The notes beneath the pieces are model-generated. The model saw only the letters and a list, made by a program, of their open reading frames with translations. It was not told the DNA's origin and searched no databases. The position numbers were made by a program, and so were the translations under genes. DNA of 64,000 nt from Nectonema munidae. Its lineage: Eukaryota; Nematomorpha; Nectonematoida; Nectonematidae. Below are positions 23,101 to 33,621 of this stretch, in pieces; positions within the stretch are counted from its first letter, which is position 1; every line of letters begins with the position of its first letter. Where the stretch lies: NCBI GenBank assembly GCA_030549495.1, contig JAUIRK010000735.1:62001-126000 (forward strand), written 5' to 3'.

Positions 23101-26100
23101 CAAGCACAAGAAAGCAAATTGGCAGTATCCGAGCCTGGATTCTGCTATCCGTCCTGTTGCGCACTCTGAGGATCTACCTGTGCCTGTTTTCACCAGTCTG
23201 CCTGAAATCGATGAAACCGAAGAGATTCCAGCTGATCTTTCAATATCAAGTGGTGATAGCTGTAGTGACTATGAAGAACCCTCAAATGGCCCTCAGCTTT
23301 TCAATCAATCTGAACTTAATGACCTAGTGCGAGACCTTTGTTTGTCGAAGGAGCAGTCTGAAGTTCTTGCATCACGACTCCAAGAGAAAAACATTCTTGA
23401 TTCTGGCACAAAAGTAACATACTATAGGACAAGGGAAGGCAGCTTGCTTCGTTTCTTTTCTAAAGAAGATGACCTGGTCTTTTGTAATGACGTTTCTGCA
23501 CTTCTTAACTGCATGGGGATCTCGTCATATGACCCAGCAGATTGGCTCTCTTTATAGATAGCTCGAAATCAAGTCTAAAAGTTGTACTTTTGCATAATGG
23601 CAATAAGTTTGCTCCTGTACCAATTGGCCATTCTACCAAGATGAAAGAAGAGTATGATGGTATCCAATTTGTTCTTGAAAAACTAAATTACAACACTCAT
23701 AAATGGCTGATTTGTGTGGACTTGAAAATGGTGAATTTTCTGCTTGGTCAGCAAAGTGGGTACACAAAGTATCCCTGCTTTCTTTGTTTGTGGGATAGCA
23801 GAGCAAGAAACCAGCACTGGAGAAGGGAGAACTGGCCAGAACGAGAAAGTCTCGAAGTCGGCACAGCCAACGTCATCAATGAGCCTTTGGTACCCAGGGA
23901 TAGAATCATCTTCCCTCCATTGCACATAAAACTAGGGCTCATGAAGCAGTTTGTTAAGGCGTTGAACAAAGATGGGGATTGCTTCAAGTACATATGCAGG
24001 CAATTTCCAGGTCTTTCCATCGAAAAAGCTAAAGGTGGCATCTTCGATGGACCTCAGATTCGAACGCTCATGAGGGATTCTGACTCACTAATCATATGAA
24101 CAGGGTTGAGTAAATGCTTGGGTGTCCTTCACAGATGTAGTGACAAACTTTTTGGGAAATCACAAAGCTGATAATTACAAGCAATTGGTCCGTAAGATGC
24201 TAACTGCATATGAAAAACTAGGGGCAAATGTGAGTATTAAAGTTCATTTCTTGTTTAGCCACCTCGACAGATTTCCTGGTAATCTTGGTGATTACAGTGA
24301 GGAGCAAGGAGAGAGATTCCATCAAGACATCAAAACAATGGAAGAGAGGTATCAAGGCAAATGGGATGAGCACATGATGGCAGACTACTGCTGGAACCTT
24401 TTGAGAGACTGTCCGAAAGTTGCTCACAAGCGAAAATCGTATAAACGTCAATTTCACTTTTGTGAATAAAATATTGTTTTGTGTGTTCATTGTAACTAAG
24501 AATCTAGTGTATAATAAATGCTTTGCATTAAAATTCAGTAAATTTTTAGCAAATTTTTTGTATATTCTCGAAATCTATGAAAAGTGTTCAGTTATTATAG
24601 GATAAATGAAATGATGTTATATCTAACTTAACTTGTTAGATTGAGATTTTACACTGTCTTTGTGGTTTTAGATTATCATAAAAATCAATATCTGACATTT
24701 TTGCACTATTTAGCCGTTTTTTGTACGTTTAGTTATGGTCGCGAATGGGTGATTTCAGACGAACGACCCCCCTGTGATATCTCCAAAACTAGAGCCAACT
24801 TGAAAAAACAAATGTCAGATTCGGATTCAGCGCCCTTGAAAACCCCAGAAACCAGTCTCACTTTGCCTGCCAAAAATATTGTGTTGACCAGTGTAATTAT
24901 TACGACTCCAATTTCAAAAAAAAATTAGGATAACTTTTTTCAATGTTAAACTGTTCGTTATGAATACAAAAATAACAAAAACTTAACTGATGCCACATGT
25001 AGAATTTGACATTTGTGAAAACGCAATATGAAACATGGTATGTAATACTTAGTAAACTTTATGATTTTGCAAAACAGAATTTGTGAAATAACCTTGAAAA
25101 ATCTTTATCCAGCGATCAATCTTAAACGTGACCAACGGCCTTATTTTGATTTAAAAAAATTGACATTCTATAATTACTCGGAGAGTGAAGAAAATGATAA
25201 CGAGAAAAGTATGTGGAGTCGAAGTCGGAATCACAAAATATTTTCCAACTTCGCATCCCTGATATAAATAACCAAATATTATTCTTAAAAATTTGCCGGG
25301 AGATGGCTTAGTGGTAAGAGTGTGGGTTCTCGATCCGGATGGTCTGGATTGTGACTATCGTTACCGTCTGTCCAGCTATGTAAATTTATGCTTTCTTTGG
25401 ATGCAATACCGACAACTTAAAAAAATATATACCCTTTTTACTTCTAAATTATCTGTTTTTCAAATCTAAATACTCCTTTTTCAATTTTATTTTGTATTTT
25501 AGAAAGAGCGTTTAGAATTTAAAAAAACAATTTACAATTTTAAAAAAGAGAAATTAGAATTGAAAAAAGATCATTTAGAACTAAAAAAAAAGATAATTTA
25601 AAAGTAAAAATGGTATATACACTCAAAAAATTTTTAAAAACTTACTTCTTACATAAGAATTTCAATCAAAGTAAACATTTTTCTTATTAGAAATCTCAGC
25701 TGAAAGATTACATATTTTTCAGAATTGAGGATTTATTGGAACTATAAATAAAAGAATAGGTGATGAATCCTTTTTCTTGTATTATGGAATGTGTAAAAGA
25801 GAAAATTTTTAGGAAGAAATAAAAAAGAATACAAATTAAAGTTTGGAAAAACGTGAAGGAAATTAGCGACTTAGACAAAAAAAACTTCTCATGATGAGTC
25901 AAAAAAGGATACCTGTCCAATGTCTTGAATGCCCATTTTGTTGGCAGCGAATTTGTCAAAGATTTCCTCCACAACTTGGATCTCAGCGTAGTGGTTTCCA
26001 GCACCAAGAGTTCCGAGCTGAGGCAAGCCCCTCTTCTTCGCCTTGAAGCCCACTTTGCGACTATCAGCTGCCAGCATCCTGCCATATTCCTCACAATGCT

Positions 26101-29100
26101 CTTTATCCTCCGGCCAAGCATAACTGGTATAAAAAATTATCAGATACATTCATCAATTTCAAAATACGAATTACAAATACTTTTACATAGATGCTTATAC
26201 TACACATGTAATAGCGAAGCGTACCAAATTAGTCATATAAGTATATACATCAATCAATTCGATATACACAATGATTATAGCTCATCTTCACTGATAAACA
26301 AAAATTCTCGGAAGTGATTTTTGAGTTGCATTTATTGATATCCTGTAGAGTGGTCTAAAAAAATTTTTTTTTAAATCTTCAGATTAGAACCCAGAATTCG
26401 ATCCCATATCTGTTCCAAATATTCAAAATTTCATGCAAAAAAATATTTTTTAAAGGTTGCACATGACACTTGAAAAAAGCTTAATGCAATAACAAACGAG
26501 CTAAAAAGAAAAAATATGTTGTAATAATTTGTGTTTTTATTTATGAAAAAATTAACTGAAACACACATAAATATGTTACTTAGAAAGTCCAGCAACCAAT
26601 GTAACTTTATTGAAATCAGAAAACAGATGCCTATGCTCTTTGACAACTTGCAGTAAGTACTGGAGCTGTGAAGTCTTGAATCAGCTTGATTGCCCTTTTA
26701 GTTCTGAATACTCCTAAATTAATTTTGTGTTCAGGATTTTGAAGACACACTACTTGATATTCTTCAAGTTTTTTTTTAATCATTTTTATTAACTAGCAAT
26801 CTTTTGCCGTCAAAATGTTAGCAAATTTCCAAGATTTTTTTAACTTCATTGATTCACCACTTTTAAATATTCCAGATTGTGTTGGAGTTGGCAAGTTTAT
26901 TCCCTCTTCAAAAATACTTGAACATACTTTTGATGCCTTATTTGTAGAAAGAGATAGACTTGTCACAAATTTAAGGAATTGTGATATAGAGCATTTATTT
27001 TTTCTTTTTTTGCAGTTTTTTAAATTAAACTCATATTCACTGGAATCAGAGCTGAATGATAATTCACTAGAGTTTTTGTCATATTGAGAATGCATAAAAA
27101 CTTTGTTGTTTGAATCTTTCGTCTTTTTGATGGGTGAATATAGGAAATAGAAGCAAGTTTATTTGTCGCATACCCTATTTTTCCTTTTGATTCAATTCGT
27201 TTATTATAAAGAGCTTTATTTTCTTTGCCCAACCAGTTTCCATTTACTTTTGTTATATCAAATAAATTTAATATAGCTTCATTAAATTCTTTTTTAGAAT
27301 ATTTTTGATTTTTTTCATATTCTAAAATAAATTTTTTACTTTAGCAACAATTGCTTGTTCACTAAGTTGAAGAAAACTCATTTTATGCCATAAGCTAGGC
27401 AATTCTTTAAAATTTTTTTTAATCCTTACTTGTTTAAATTTTTCTTTCTCAAATAAGGTATGGTAGACCAAGAATATCAATTTTTTTAGGTAATCTTGTA
27501 AATTTTTTTAGTCTTCAATTCTTGGTAAAGTTCTTGCATGGTTTGTTTTGGATAATAAATTTTTTTCTCCAAATTTGAGAATTTTTATTTAACAGAACTG
27601 GATTTAAATTCAGACATTTTTAGTAGGAAAAAAGAAAGTAAAAAAAATGTGTGTTTCTAAAAATAAAAAACTGTAATATATAAATAAATTTTTATAAATA
27701 ATTTAATTACTAAATATCCTTTTTTAAAAGCCATTTTAATTTAACAAAAGTTGAAGTTTTTATTTGTTTTTTAATTGTCAGTCTCTCATGCAAGAAAAGT
27801 AGATTTTAGAACCTGGGGAAAGTTTTTTTGTTGAAATTCAGAATTTTTTTATTTTTGTTTTTTATAAAATTGTTCACTTGAAAAAACGCCAAAGCAGTAA
27901 AAATAAAATTTTTGAAGACATAACCCTAGTGTGCACTAAAACAATCTTCCAAAGAGCAAATCTGTCAAAACCCGCCCACTCCAAATTTTGTAAACGTGGA
28001 GGCAGAAAAAATTCATCTAGAGCAAAGTTTATCTTAACCAACCAAAGTTTAATTTTATTGGAAAAGAAAGATAAAAGTGATCAAAAAAGTTACCCCTCTC
28101 GAAGAGACCAATCCACGCCCAACTCAATCACATCGTCTAGATCTGATGCCCCCATTGGAATGATCCCCTTTGATCCAACGCCCACAGGAATGTAATTGAA
28201 TAATCTTTGGCAGAGCTCTTCCTTTATCGGCTGTACATCACGCTCAAAGAGATTGGTGCGAATGAGTCTCACGCCACAATTGATGTCAAAGCCTACGCCA
28301 CCAGGAGAAACGACAGACAGCGGATTGGCCATGTCAAAAGCTGCTAAATTGCCAATGGCGAATCCATATCCGGAGTGAATATCGGGTAGGCCTATCGACT
28401 TTGACACGATGCCCGGCAGTGCAGCAACATTGCCTATCTGCTTGACGGCCGGCAAAAAGCCTCCCAAGCCTCCAGCAGCGGCCAGTTTGCAGTGGTTTCG
28501 CAGTTCTTCGAATATCAAGGCTTCAAGCGCTTTATTCACGTAAAACACGCCATCTACCTAAACACTCAACAGATGCAAAGATTGAAAGGAATGTCTCATT
28601 AAAATAGTGCAGGATTCAGAGTGCATCCTTACACCCACTCCCTGAAACTCTAATTTTTAAGCATAACAAAAGTTAAAACAAAAGTTGCTTAACGCATGTA
28701 TTCCACACTCATCTTAAATAGACGCAATCAATTTCTTGATTTAGTCCCAATGCTCCCATTTGGGAACATAAGTAATTTCATCTTCGTCTGCTTTTTTCAA
28801 TGACTTTGCATATAAATCGTCTGCGTTTTTTAGATATCGTCTGATTTCTATGGTACTTAATGGGTTAAGGTACTTTAACAGTCGTCTGCTTTTTCTGGAA
28901 TCAAATTAAAATCGGCTAGTTTTCTGAAAGAGGAGTTGTACTTCAGAATGAACCAATATTCTTTGTGTAAGACATTCATTCACGCTACAATGTGTATATA
29001 TATTATTCAGAAAGGGTTTATTTTATAAAAAAAATAAATTATCCATGGGAACATTTTTTCTACGCCCGCTTATGCATAAATATTCTAAACGCCTATTTGA

Positions 29101-32100
29101 TTTTAGGTTACTTCTTTGACTGTTTTTTCAGAGAAGTACAGCCATGATAAAATGTTGTAGTTTTGATGTAAGCTCTGCAAAGCTCTAACTCCTCCTACTT
29201 AATTGCTTGATAACCTAAAACTTTCTCCTATGATTTTTTATGCTAGAAGCCGAAATGTACTTGTTGAATGTTTCAATACACCTCACACCCGTTTTCAATA
29301 CACCTTATATGGTCAAGTGAAACGATTGGTGGAGCATTTAAACGAATTTGGAATTGAGAATCGTAAGAATGTTGATTTTTTAGTATCGTGAAAATTTACC
29401 TTTGCCAATTCTTTTATTTCGATGCCTCGAAATGAATCATGCTGGGAACGGTTTAATAAATATGGCGAATGAGAATTTAAAATCTAAAACGTTTCTTTTT
29501 ATGAAGTCAAATTTTATGTTTAAAAATTTTATTTGAAAAAGAAAAATTAGTCATTTTGAAGTTTTAAGGTATTTATTTGAATAAATTGATCATATAAGTA
29601 CAGGCCATCCAATTCCAAACACAAGAGTTATATTATATAATGTCTCATTTATTCTTCAAACAGATTAAATTTTTACACTTTACACTTCTATTTCAATATA
29701 TATGAAAAAAAGAAAAAATTTTTGGAAATAAAACAATTGAACATATATCAGTTAGGAATAGTTTGTTTATGTTGACAATACATAAAAATATCATGTTATA
29801 TTTATATAATATATACATCAAAGAGCAAAGCTGCTGATAGATGCTTATAAAAGAGATCATCAATGGAGGAGAGAAATTAAATTTCTATATATAGTAGATA
29901 GATAGATTTATGTGATAAATATAATATTATATGATGCAGACATAACAAAAAAATATAGGTGCATACTGACAGAACATGATTTAAGATTTTAATGATTATT
30001 TTATGAGTCTATAAAAAATAACTCACGATTTTACAGAAAGCACAGTTAAGAATATATGATGAAGGATTAAAAATAATCGAAAACCTCGGGTAAGTATAGT
30101 TAAGCATAGTGGTGTGACGATAACAAACCTTTGAACGATTCCCATAGTTACAAAATCATTTAAATTATTTTGTGTGTTTAGATTTGAAGCACCGAGTTAA
30201 ATAAATTTAAAGTTAATTTATTTAATGTAGATAAAATCGCGCTGAGTCTTCATAAATAAAAGTTAATATATAATGTATAATGTACTTGAACATTCACACA
30301 AATTTATCAAGACATCTTCATTATAACACTGTAAATATATATACTATATGTGTCATGAACCTAAAGTTAATATCATTCACACCAATTTATCAAGACATCT
30401 TCATTATAACACTGTAAATATACATACTATATATGTGATTAACCTAAAGTAATCTCTTTACGATCAGCACCAATAATCCCTCTCAACACTCAGCAAGCAA
30501 GGCACTCCACGCTTTCATTTTACGTCATATATATCTGAAGAAGGTCATAGTGACCGAAATATTATTGCTAGTATCTTGTTAAATAAAAGATTTATTCAAC
30601 GTTTTTAATTTATTTAAATTTTAAATAGGTTTAAAATTTTAATTTTTTTAAATACTACTAAAAATAAAAAGAATCCGAAGCTAATAATGCTTCCGATTCT
30701 GATATTTAAAAAAACACGAATATCACGATTCCGATTAGTGGTCCGATGACCAGTTAGGTAAGTCACACCCTGAAAATTTGCTTTAAATATGTATAATTCC
30801 GCTGAAAATGAAAGCTGATGATTAGTTTTCCCATTTTAAAACCCATTTAGTACCAATGTTCTCAAAGGAGAGGCATACGACTTCAGTAATCTCTATATAA
30901 TTCTATTCAAAACAAGAGTTCGTCCGGGTTTCCTTTGGGAAAATTGGTACTAAATCGGTTAAATCATAAAAATTGTGTTATCAAGGAAGGACGGTGAATA
31001 TTTAAGGGTAAATTTTTATTAACTAGCACATATAATTTTACTAATAAAATTAGGGCATTGAAAAGACGCAAGTACGTGTTATGCTCTTAAATCCAAGCGC
31101 TAGGCACCGAGGACCATATACAAGCGAGACGCTAGATCCTTCTCTCCTTCCCGAACATAGAATACTGAAGATCAAGTTAAAAGTTTTTTTCACTGTTCCA
31201 AAATTCAGATTCGTTTTCCCTTCCACATATACATGTTGGAGGAAACGATGTATGTACACGACACATTGTACTACACTCTTTACCAATAAAGCTTATGATG
31301 AGTACGCAAGATTGTTATTCTTCGCAATTAGTTCATAATTTAGCTATATGTTGCTGGTGCAACTAAAATGTCATTTAGCTCCGCCACCAGCTAAGTAAGC
31401 CCGGTCTTATTTGCAATAAAATTTACTAACATTCTTATTCTTCATCTCTAATAACAAATCATCAAGCTAACATTTACCACCCTTCACATTTTCTACGTTG
31501 GCACAACAGTAGAACCATTATAACGCGGAATCCCATTTAACGCGTAAGGAGTATTCGCATGCAAACATTTTTACATCCTCATCAGAGGATTATTTAAGTT
31601 TCAACATCTGCATACGTAATTTTCAGACATTTTTGTTTTTTTCGGAATTTTAAAATTTTTATTTTATCCAAACTTTTTATAAGCACTTCTTTATGAACCA
31701 ATATTCATTTGTCTGAGTAAGGTTGGTTAAGTACTCGGTTTCGATAACTCAAGGTCTTGGGTTCGATCCCGCATCAAGCCTACTTTCCTCATAGTTCGAT
31801 AAAAGCGGCGCAATTGTGCCTTCTCGATGAAAACACCCCACGCTACCTTTACCTTTATGATAACATTATGCATAAGCAAATGCATCTAAATATGTCTAAA
31901 TTTTTAAGAAGTATAGAACTTGCGTTTGCTTAGAATGTCAATTATGATATCGGCATCCGCATTCGCTAAAAAAATTAATTCCGACACTCGCATTTGCTAG
32001 GATGTCAATTTTGATATTCGCATTCGCATCTGCGGATACAAAATTTTATATACGATATATCTTTAGTAAGGAGACTTTTGACTAACCATTTTTATGGTCA

Positions 32101-32380
32101 TATCACGTGTTCCTGTAGATCCGTTATGACACGGACCAGTTATAACGCGGATTCGTGGCTTGGATTCCGCCTTCCGCGTTATATAAAGGATCTACTGTTT
32201 ATTTTGTAATTTTTCAGAAAAATATTTTGCAAAAAAACAGGTGAATAGAGGAACAGCAAAAAAGTAATGGAACTTAGAGATTAGTACGTTCATGTTCGGA
32301 ACAAAACCCTTTTTAATCTTCCATGAGTGTGATGAAATTTTTTCAATGAATTGACTTTCCTCTTGAAATGTGCGCACCAT
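13901..32380 (-). CDS. RTCB: RTCB, RNA-splicing ligase (tRNA ligase catalytic subunit), complete gene
   Basis: Joins the 2',3'-cyclic-phosphate and 5'-OH ends of tRNA exons, and of XBP1 mRNA in the unfolded-protein response, using GTP and Mn2+. In animals it is the core of a nuclear and cytosolic complex with DDX1, archease and others (family knowledge). Five exons join in frame: 32380-32288, 28557-28094, 26123-25913, 20905-20425 and 14178-13901, all with GT-AG introns, giving 508 residues (human 505). Visible signatures are KKGFVPNM near the start, the DINCGVR metal cysteine (about residue 125), [16 protein letters not shown] and DVSHN metal histidines, and [14 protein letters not shown] with the guanylylated His at about 431. 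Introns are crowded with transposons but the exons are intact, so it is very probably functional. The start was chosen by alignment to the family N-terminus. Confidence 0.97.
14179..15387. other. RTCB intron 4, 3' part
   Basis: AT-rich intron sequence between the last exon and the large transposon. No recognisable feature apart from short A/T tracts. Confidence 0.5.
15388..19633 (+). mobile_element. 4.2-kb DNA transposon of unusual superfamily (mushroom-type transposase)
   Basis: Inverted ends CCAGGGGG (left, extended by a G run) and CCAGGGGGAGGG (right, reverse complement). TATAA at 15383-15387 and again at 19634-19638 looks like a 5-bp target duplication. The words GTACCCTA near 15436 and near 19592 add subterminal similarity. 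It carries one broken plus-strand gene (15934-19402) and sits wholly within RTCB intron 4. The protein does not match hAT, Tigger, piggyBac or mariner patterns. Confidence 0.8.
15934..19402 (+). pseudogene. Broken transposase-like protein with N- and C-terminal zinc fingers
   Basis: Reading through the breaks gives one long protein. It starts with a zinc finger, [20 protein letters not shown]. The middle has [14 protein letters not shown], a [12 protein letters not shown] block, [10 protein letters not shown] and [14 protein letters not shown]. Then follow [50 protein letters not shown] and [10 protein letters not shown]. It ends with Cys/His clusters [25 protein letters not shown] and [11 protein letters not shown]. 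From memory this order matches an uncharacterised family abundant in basidiomycete genomes; I could not search. Breaks: frameshifts near 16121, 17555, 17750, 18020 and 18495, mostly at A/T runs; a CGA-to-TGA-type stop at 16923-16925; and TAG at 18049-18051. The acidic residues in IDE and HGD are candidate catalytic residues (inference). Confidence 0.75.
19634..20424. other. RTCB intron 4, 5' part
   Basis: AT-rich intron sequence directly downstream of exon 4 on the minus strand. No recognisable element. Confidence 0.5.
20425..20905 (-). CDS. RTCB: RTCB exon 4
   Basis: 481 bp. Begins after ATATTTTAG with [15 protein letters not shown] and ends SYVLTG with donor G|GTGAGA. It carries metal-binding histidines in VHSGSRG and DVSHN, and the [14 protein letters not shown] block of the guanylate pocket. 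Confidence 0.97.
20936..21090. mobile_element. Short Tigger/pogo-type MITE next to an RTCB splice acceptor
   Basis: Left end CAGTGAAACCTCGAGTATCC preceded by TA. The inverse block GTTCGGATACTTGGGGTT lies near 21077. The terminus CAGTRRAACCTCG...TATCCG is typical of pogo/Tigger MITEs. The right end is approximate. It begins only 30 bp from the exon 4 acceptor. Confidence 0.65.
21091..22236. other. RTCB intron 3, gene-free part
   Basis: AT-rich with no recognisable gene or repeat. Confidence 0.45.
22237..22307. repeat. 71-bp repeat, copy 1
   Basis: Almost identical (one mismatch seen) to 30753-30823 in RTCB intron 1, same orientation. On the minus strand it lies in an open frame (22442-22113) and encodes [21 protein letters not shown]. 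The other copy encodes the same peptide with S changed to A. Confidence 0.8.
22470..24893 (+). mobile_element. Unclassified DNA transposon with ~120-150-bp inverted repeats
   Basis: Left end starts CACTGGT; right end (reverse complement) CACTGGTCAACACAATATT. Matching inner blocks run for well over 100 bp, for example TTTCTGGGGTTTTGAAGG against TTTCTGGGGTTTTCAAGG, and TTGGCTCTAGTTT on both sides. Flanks are AT-rich and no clean target duplication could be decided. It contains one broken plus-strand gene (22852-24469). It lies in RTCB intron 3. Confidence 0.8.
22852..24469 (+). pseudogene. Broken ORF of an arthropod repeat family, function unassigned
   Basis: A cysteine-rich start (near 22970, [13 protein letters not shown], then CYFC at 23070) is followed by [72 protein letters not shown], and at the end [20 protein letters not shown] and [13 protein letters not shown] know this pattern as a very common uncharacterised protein of arthropod and cnidarian genomes, almost certainly transposon-encoded. 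The D in CVDLK and the EEQGERFH block are candidate active-site residues (inference). Frame changes near 23058, 23545 and 24100 break it. The minus-strand frames over the same DNA are shadows. Confidence 0.75.
25296..25420 (+). mobile_element. tRNA-derived SINE (second type)
   Basis: Starts GCCGGGAGATGGCTTAGTGG and has a textbook A box (TGGCTTAGTGGTAAGAG) and a degenerate B box (GGATTGTGACTATCG). The tail is AT-rich. Mature tRNA folding is not preserved beyond the head, so it is a SINE and not a tRNA gene. It lies in RTCB intron 3. Confidence 0.65.
25913..26123 (-). CDS. RTCB: RTCB exon 3
   Basis: 211 bp. Begins after TATACCAG, completing a glycine codon, with [16 protein letters not shown]. 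It includes [15 protein letters not shown] (metal-binding His) and ends GIQDIGQ with donor CAG|GTATCC. Confidence 0.97.
26430..27620 (-). pseudogene. Degenerate transposon-like ORF of unknown family
   Basis: On the minus strand a low-complexity, lysine-rich reading frame can be followed in pieces. It runs from [20 protein letters not shown] near 27570, through KRKNRVCDK near 27180, to a clean open piece 27095-26793 ([20 protein letters not shown]), then [20 protein letters not shown] and [15 protein letters not shown] near 26700. Frameshifts are frequent. I do not recognise the family; the layout suggests a mobile-element protein. It is confined to RTCB intron 2 and its 3' edge. Confidence 0.4.
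27621..28093. other. RTCB intron 2, 5' part
   Basis: AT-rich intron sequence directly downstream of exon 2. No recognisable feature. Confidence 0.5.
28094..28557 (-). CDS. RTCB: RTCB exon 2
   Basis: 464 bp. Begins after GTGTTTAG with [14 protein letters not shown] and ends VDWSLREG with donor GG|GTAACT. It carries [15 protein letters not shown] and the DINCGVR metal-binding cysteine. Base composition is about 50% GC, against about 30% in the introns. Confidence 0.97.
28739..28868. mobile_element. TTAA-type MITE, diverged copy
   Basis: Right end TACTTAATGGGTTAA, and internal words CGTCTGCTTTTTTCAA, AATCGTCTGCGTTTT and AGATATCGTCTGATT match the family at 1163-1286. The left end is poorly preserved. 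It lies in RTCB intron 1. Confidence 0.6.
28869..30290. other. RTCB intron 1, gene-free part
   Basis: AT-rich. 28880-28895 repeats the word GTCGTCTGCTTTTTCTGG once more, perhaps another scrap of the neighbouring MITE. Otherwise nothing recognised. Confidence 0.45.
30294..30455. repeat. Tandem duplication (~83-bp unit, two copies)
   Basis: ATTCACAC(A/C)AATTTATCAAG and then CATCTTCATTATAACACTGT occur twice in direct tandem, starting near 30294 and 30377. Each is followed by TGTAAATATA(T/C)ATACTATAT and AACCTAAAGT. Few differences, so the duplication is fairly recent. Confidence 0.85.
30456..30610 (+). other. Retroelement-like tail with CTGAAGA...GAAA hairpin
   Basis: ATCTGAAGAAGGTCATAGTG followed by ACCGAAATATT forms a short hairpin (GGTCA-TAG-TGACC) between CTGAAGA and GAAA, then AATAAAAGATTTATTCAACG. 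This signature is common in tails of Penelope-like and other metazoan retroelements (from memory). No reverse-transcriptase frame is left here. Confidence 0.35.
30753..30823. repeat. 71-bp repeat, copy 2
   Basis: Near-identical to 22237-22307. Same orientation, with one mismatch (GATTTAA against GCTTTAA). Confidence 0.8.
31507..32197. mobile_element. Tigger-type MITE/remnant containing a SINE
   Basis: Inverted ends: left CAGTAGAACCATTATAACGC, right (reverse complement) CAGTAGATCCTTTATATAAC followed by GCGGAA on both sides. Inner ATAACGCGGA blocks also pair. The flanking TA has decayed. A SINE is nested at 31711-31857. It ends 90 bp from the RTCB exon 1 donor. No coding region. Confidence 0.75.
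31711..31857 (+). mobile_element. tRNA-like SINE, copy 2
   Basis: Near-identical to 9276-9419: GAGTAAGGTTGGTTAAGTAC, then B box GGGTTCGATCCCGC, GCGGCGCAATTGTGCCTT, ending CTACCTTTACC. Nested in the MITE at 31507-32197, hence younger than it. Confidence 0.8.
32288..32380 (-). CDS. RTCB: RTCB exon 1 (coding start)
   Basis: 93 bp. [20 protein letters not shown] then [11 protein letters not shown], ending at donor AAC|GTACTA. The ATG at 32380 fits the family N-terminus. Just upstream lies TTTTTTTGTTTAATTTAG|GA, an acceptor-like site 2 nt before the ATG, so the 5' UTR is probably spliced. Confidence 0.95.
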
Positions 32381-32807
32381 TCCTAAATTAAACAAAAAAA
32401 GTTTTCCATTCATAAAAGCTTTGAACAAAACAGGAATAAGAAAAACAAATTAGATTTACTTTAATACACTACAAAATGAGATCGGGAACTCAATGAAAAC
32501 TATTTATTAATATTTGCCTTGAATGTAAATTATACATTTAGAAGTTATGGTTTTTTCTTGTCACGGGAGGGGTGAGTACACAAACTATGTCATCTGATTG
32601 GATAAAATATTTGAATATATTTCTTATTTTTAACCAATCATATTACGCGATAGAATGGAATCAATTATTTTGACTTTCTTAAAAAAAGCTTTGATATTCA
32701 AATGAACTGCCAAAAATTTCAGATCTGATTAGATATAATTCCATTATTTTCAACCATTCCAATATATTATATTGAATGCGTGAGTTGCCCGTTATAGCTA
32801 GTATATA
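32381..32807 (-). promoter_or_regulatory. Region upstream of RTCB (5' UTR intron/promoter candidate)
   Basis: The 427 bp between the RTCB start codon and the Tigger element. An acceptor-like tract directly abuts the ATG. No obvious TATA box or initiator can be assigned. If a 5' UTR exon exists in cis it lies here, inside the Tigger or beyond it. Confidence 0.35.
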
Positions 32808-33621
32808 CAGTAAAACCTCTCTAAACCGGCCAATTAGAAAAGTCCCTGCAGATCTATATCTTTTTACAAGCAAGTTTGACTCCCAAAACCGGCCACCCCT
32901 CTAAACCGTACACCGGCCACTTATCTAAACAACTGTTATATATATTTGAATAAAAAACCTTTACAAACCGGTCATTTTTTATTAATTATAACTTTTGTTT
33001 TTATCGCTATATTTTTCTTGTACTATTTTATTTTTATGTTGAGATTTAAATTTTAAACATCAAAGCCTCAATTTTAACCTTTTTCAACATTTATATTTAT
33101 CTTAAATAAATGCAAAATAAAATACCTTTAAAAGTCTGTTAGTTAAAACATAATCAAATTAGTGATATGTAAATCTAAATGATGTTTAATTCATCATAAT
33201 CCTTAAAAGTTTCTGCATTTATAAATAAAATTTTTCTAATTTCATTATAAACAAGGTTAAGTATTTGTATGAGTGAGTTGGTGTGCGTATGTATCCTAAC
33301 ATAATGTCGCGCTATGAATTTGACTTAATCCTTTGTTGCCTAGCTGAGCTCATATCGTTCATGTGTTTCTCATTATAATTTGCAGGAATGATGAGTAAAA
33401 TAGCCCTAATGTTTACCTAACCTTAATGCTTTTGAAACATTTTACCTACTCATCATACTCGATTGCACAAATTATATTAATCACTAACACATGATGTGAA
33501 TGACAAGACGTGACACATTAAAATAGAAACATATATCATACGAACACGACAGACAAATCAAAAACATAAGTTTATAACACGCTTAGATTGCACATCATTA
33601 ATTCTTAAATATTCTCAATTT

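Noticed and set aside
23683-24490. Minus-strand open frames over the 22470-24893 element
   Set aside because: Shadows of the conserved plus-strand protein.
25296-25400. A tRNA gene (strong A box)
   Set aside because: The B box is degenerate and no cloverleaf closes; SINE structure explains it better.
31050-31338. Overlapping open frames on both strands
   Set aside because: No recognisable protein; in RTCB intron 1 and probably chance or an unknown repeat.
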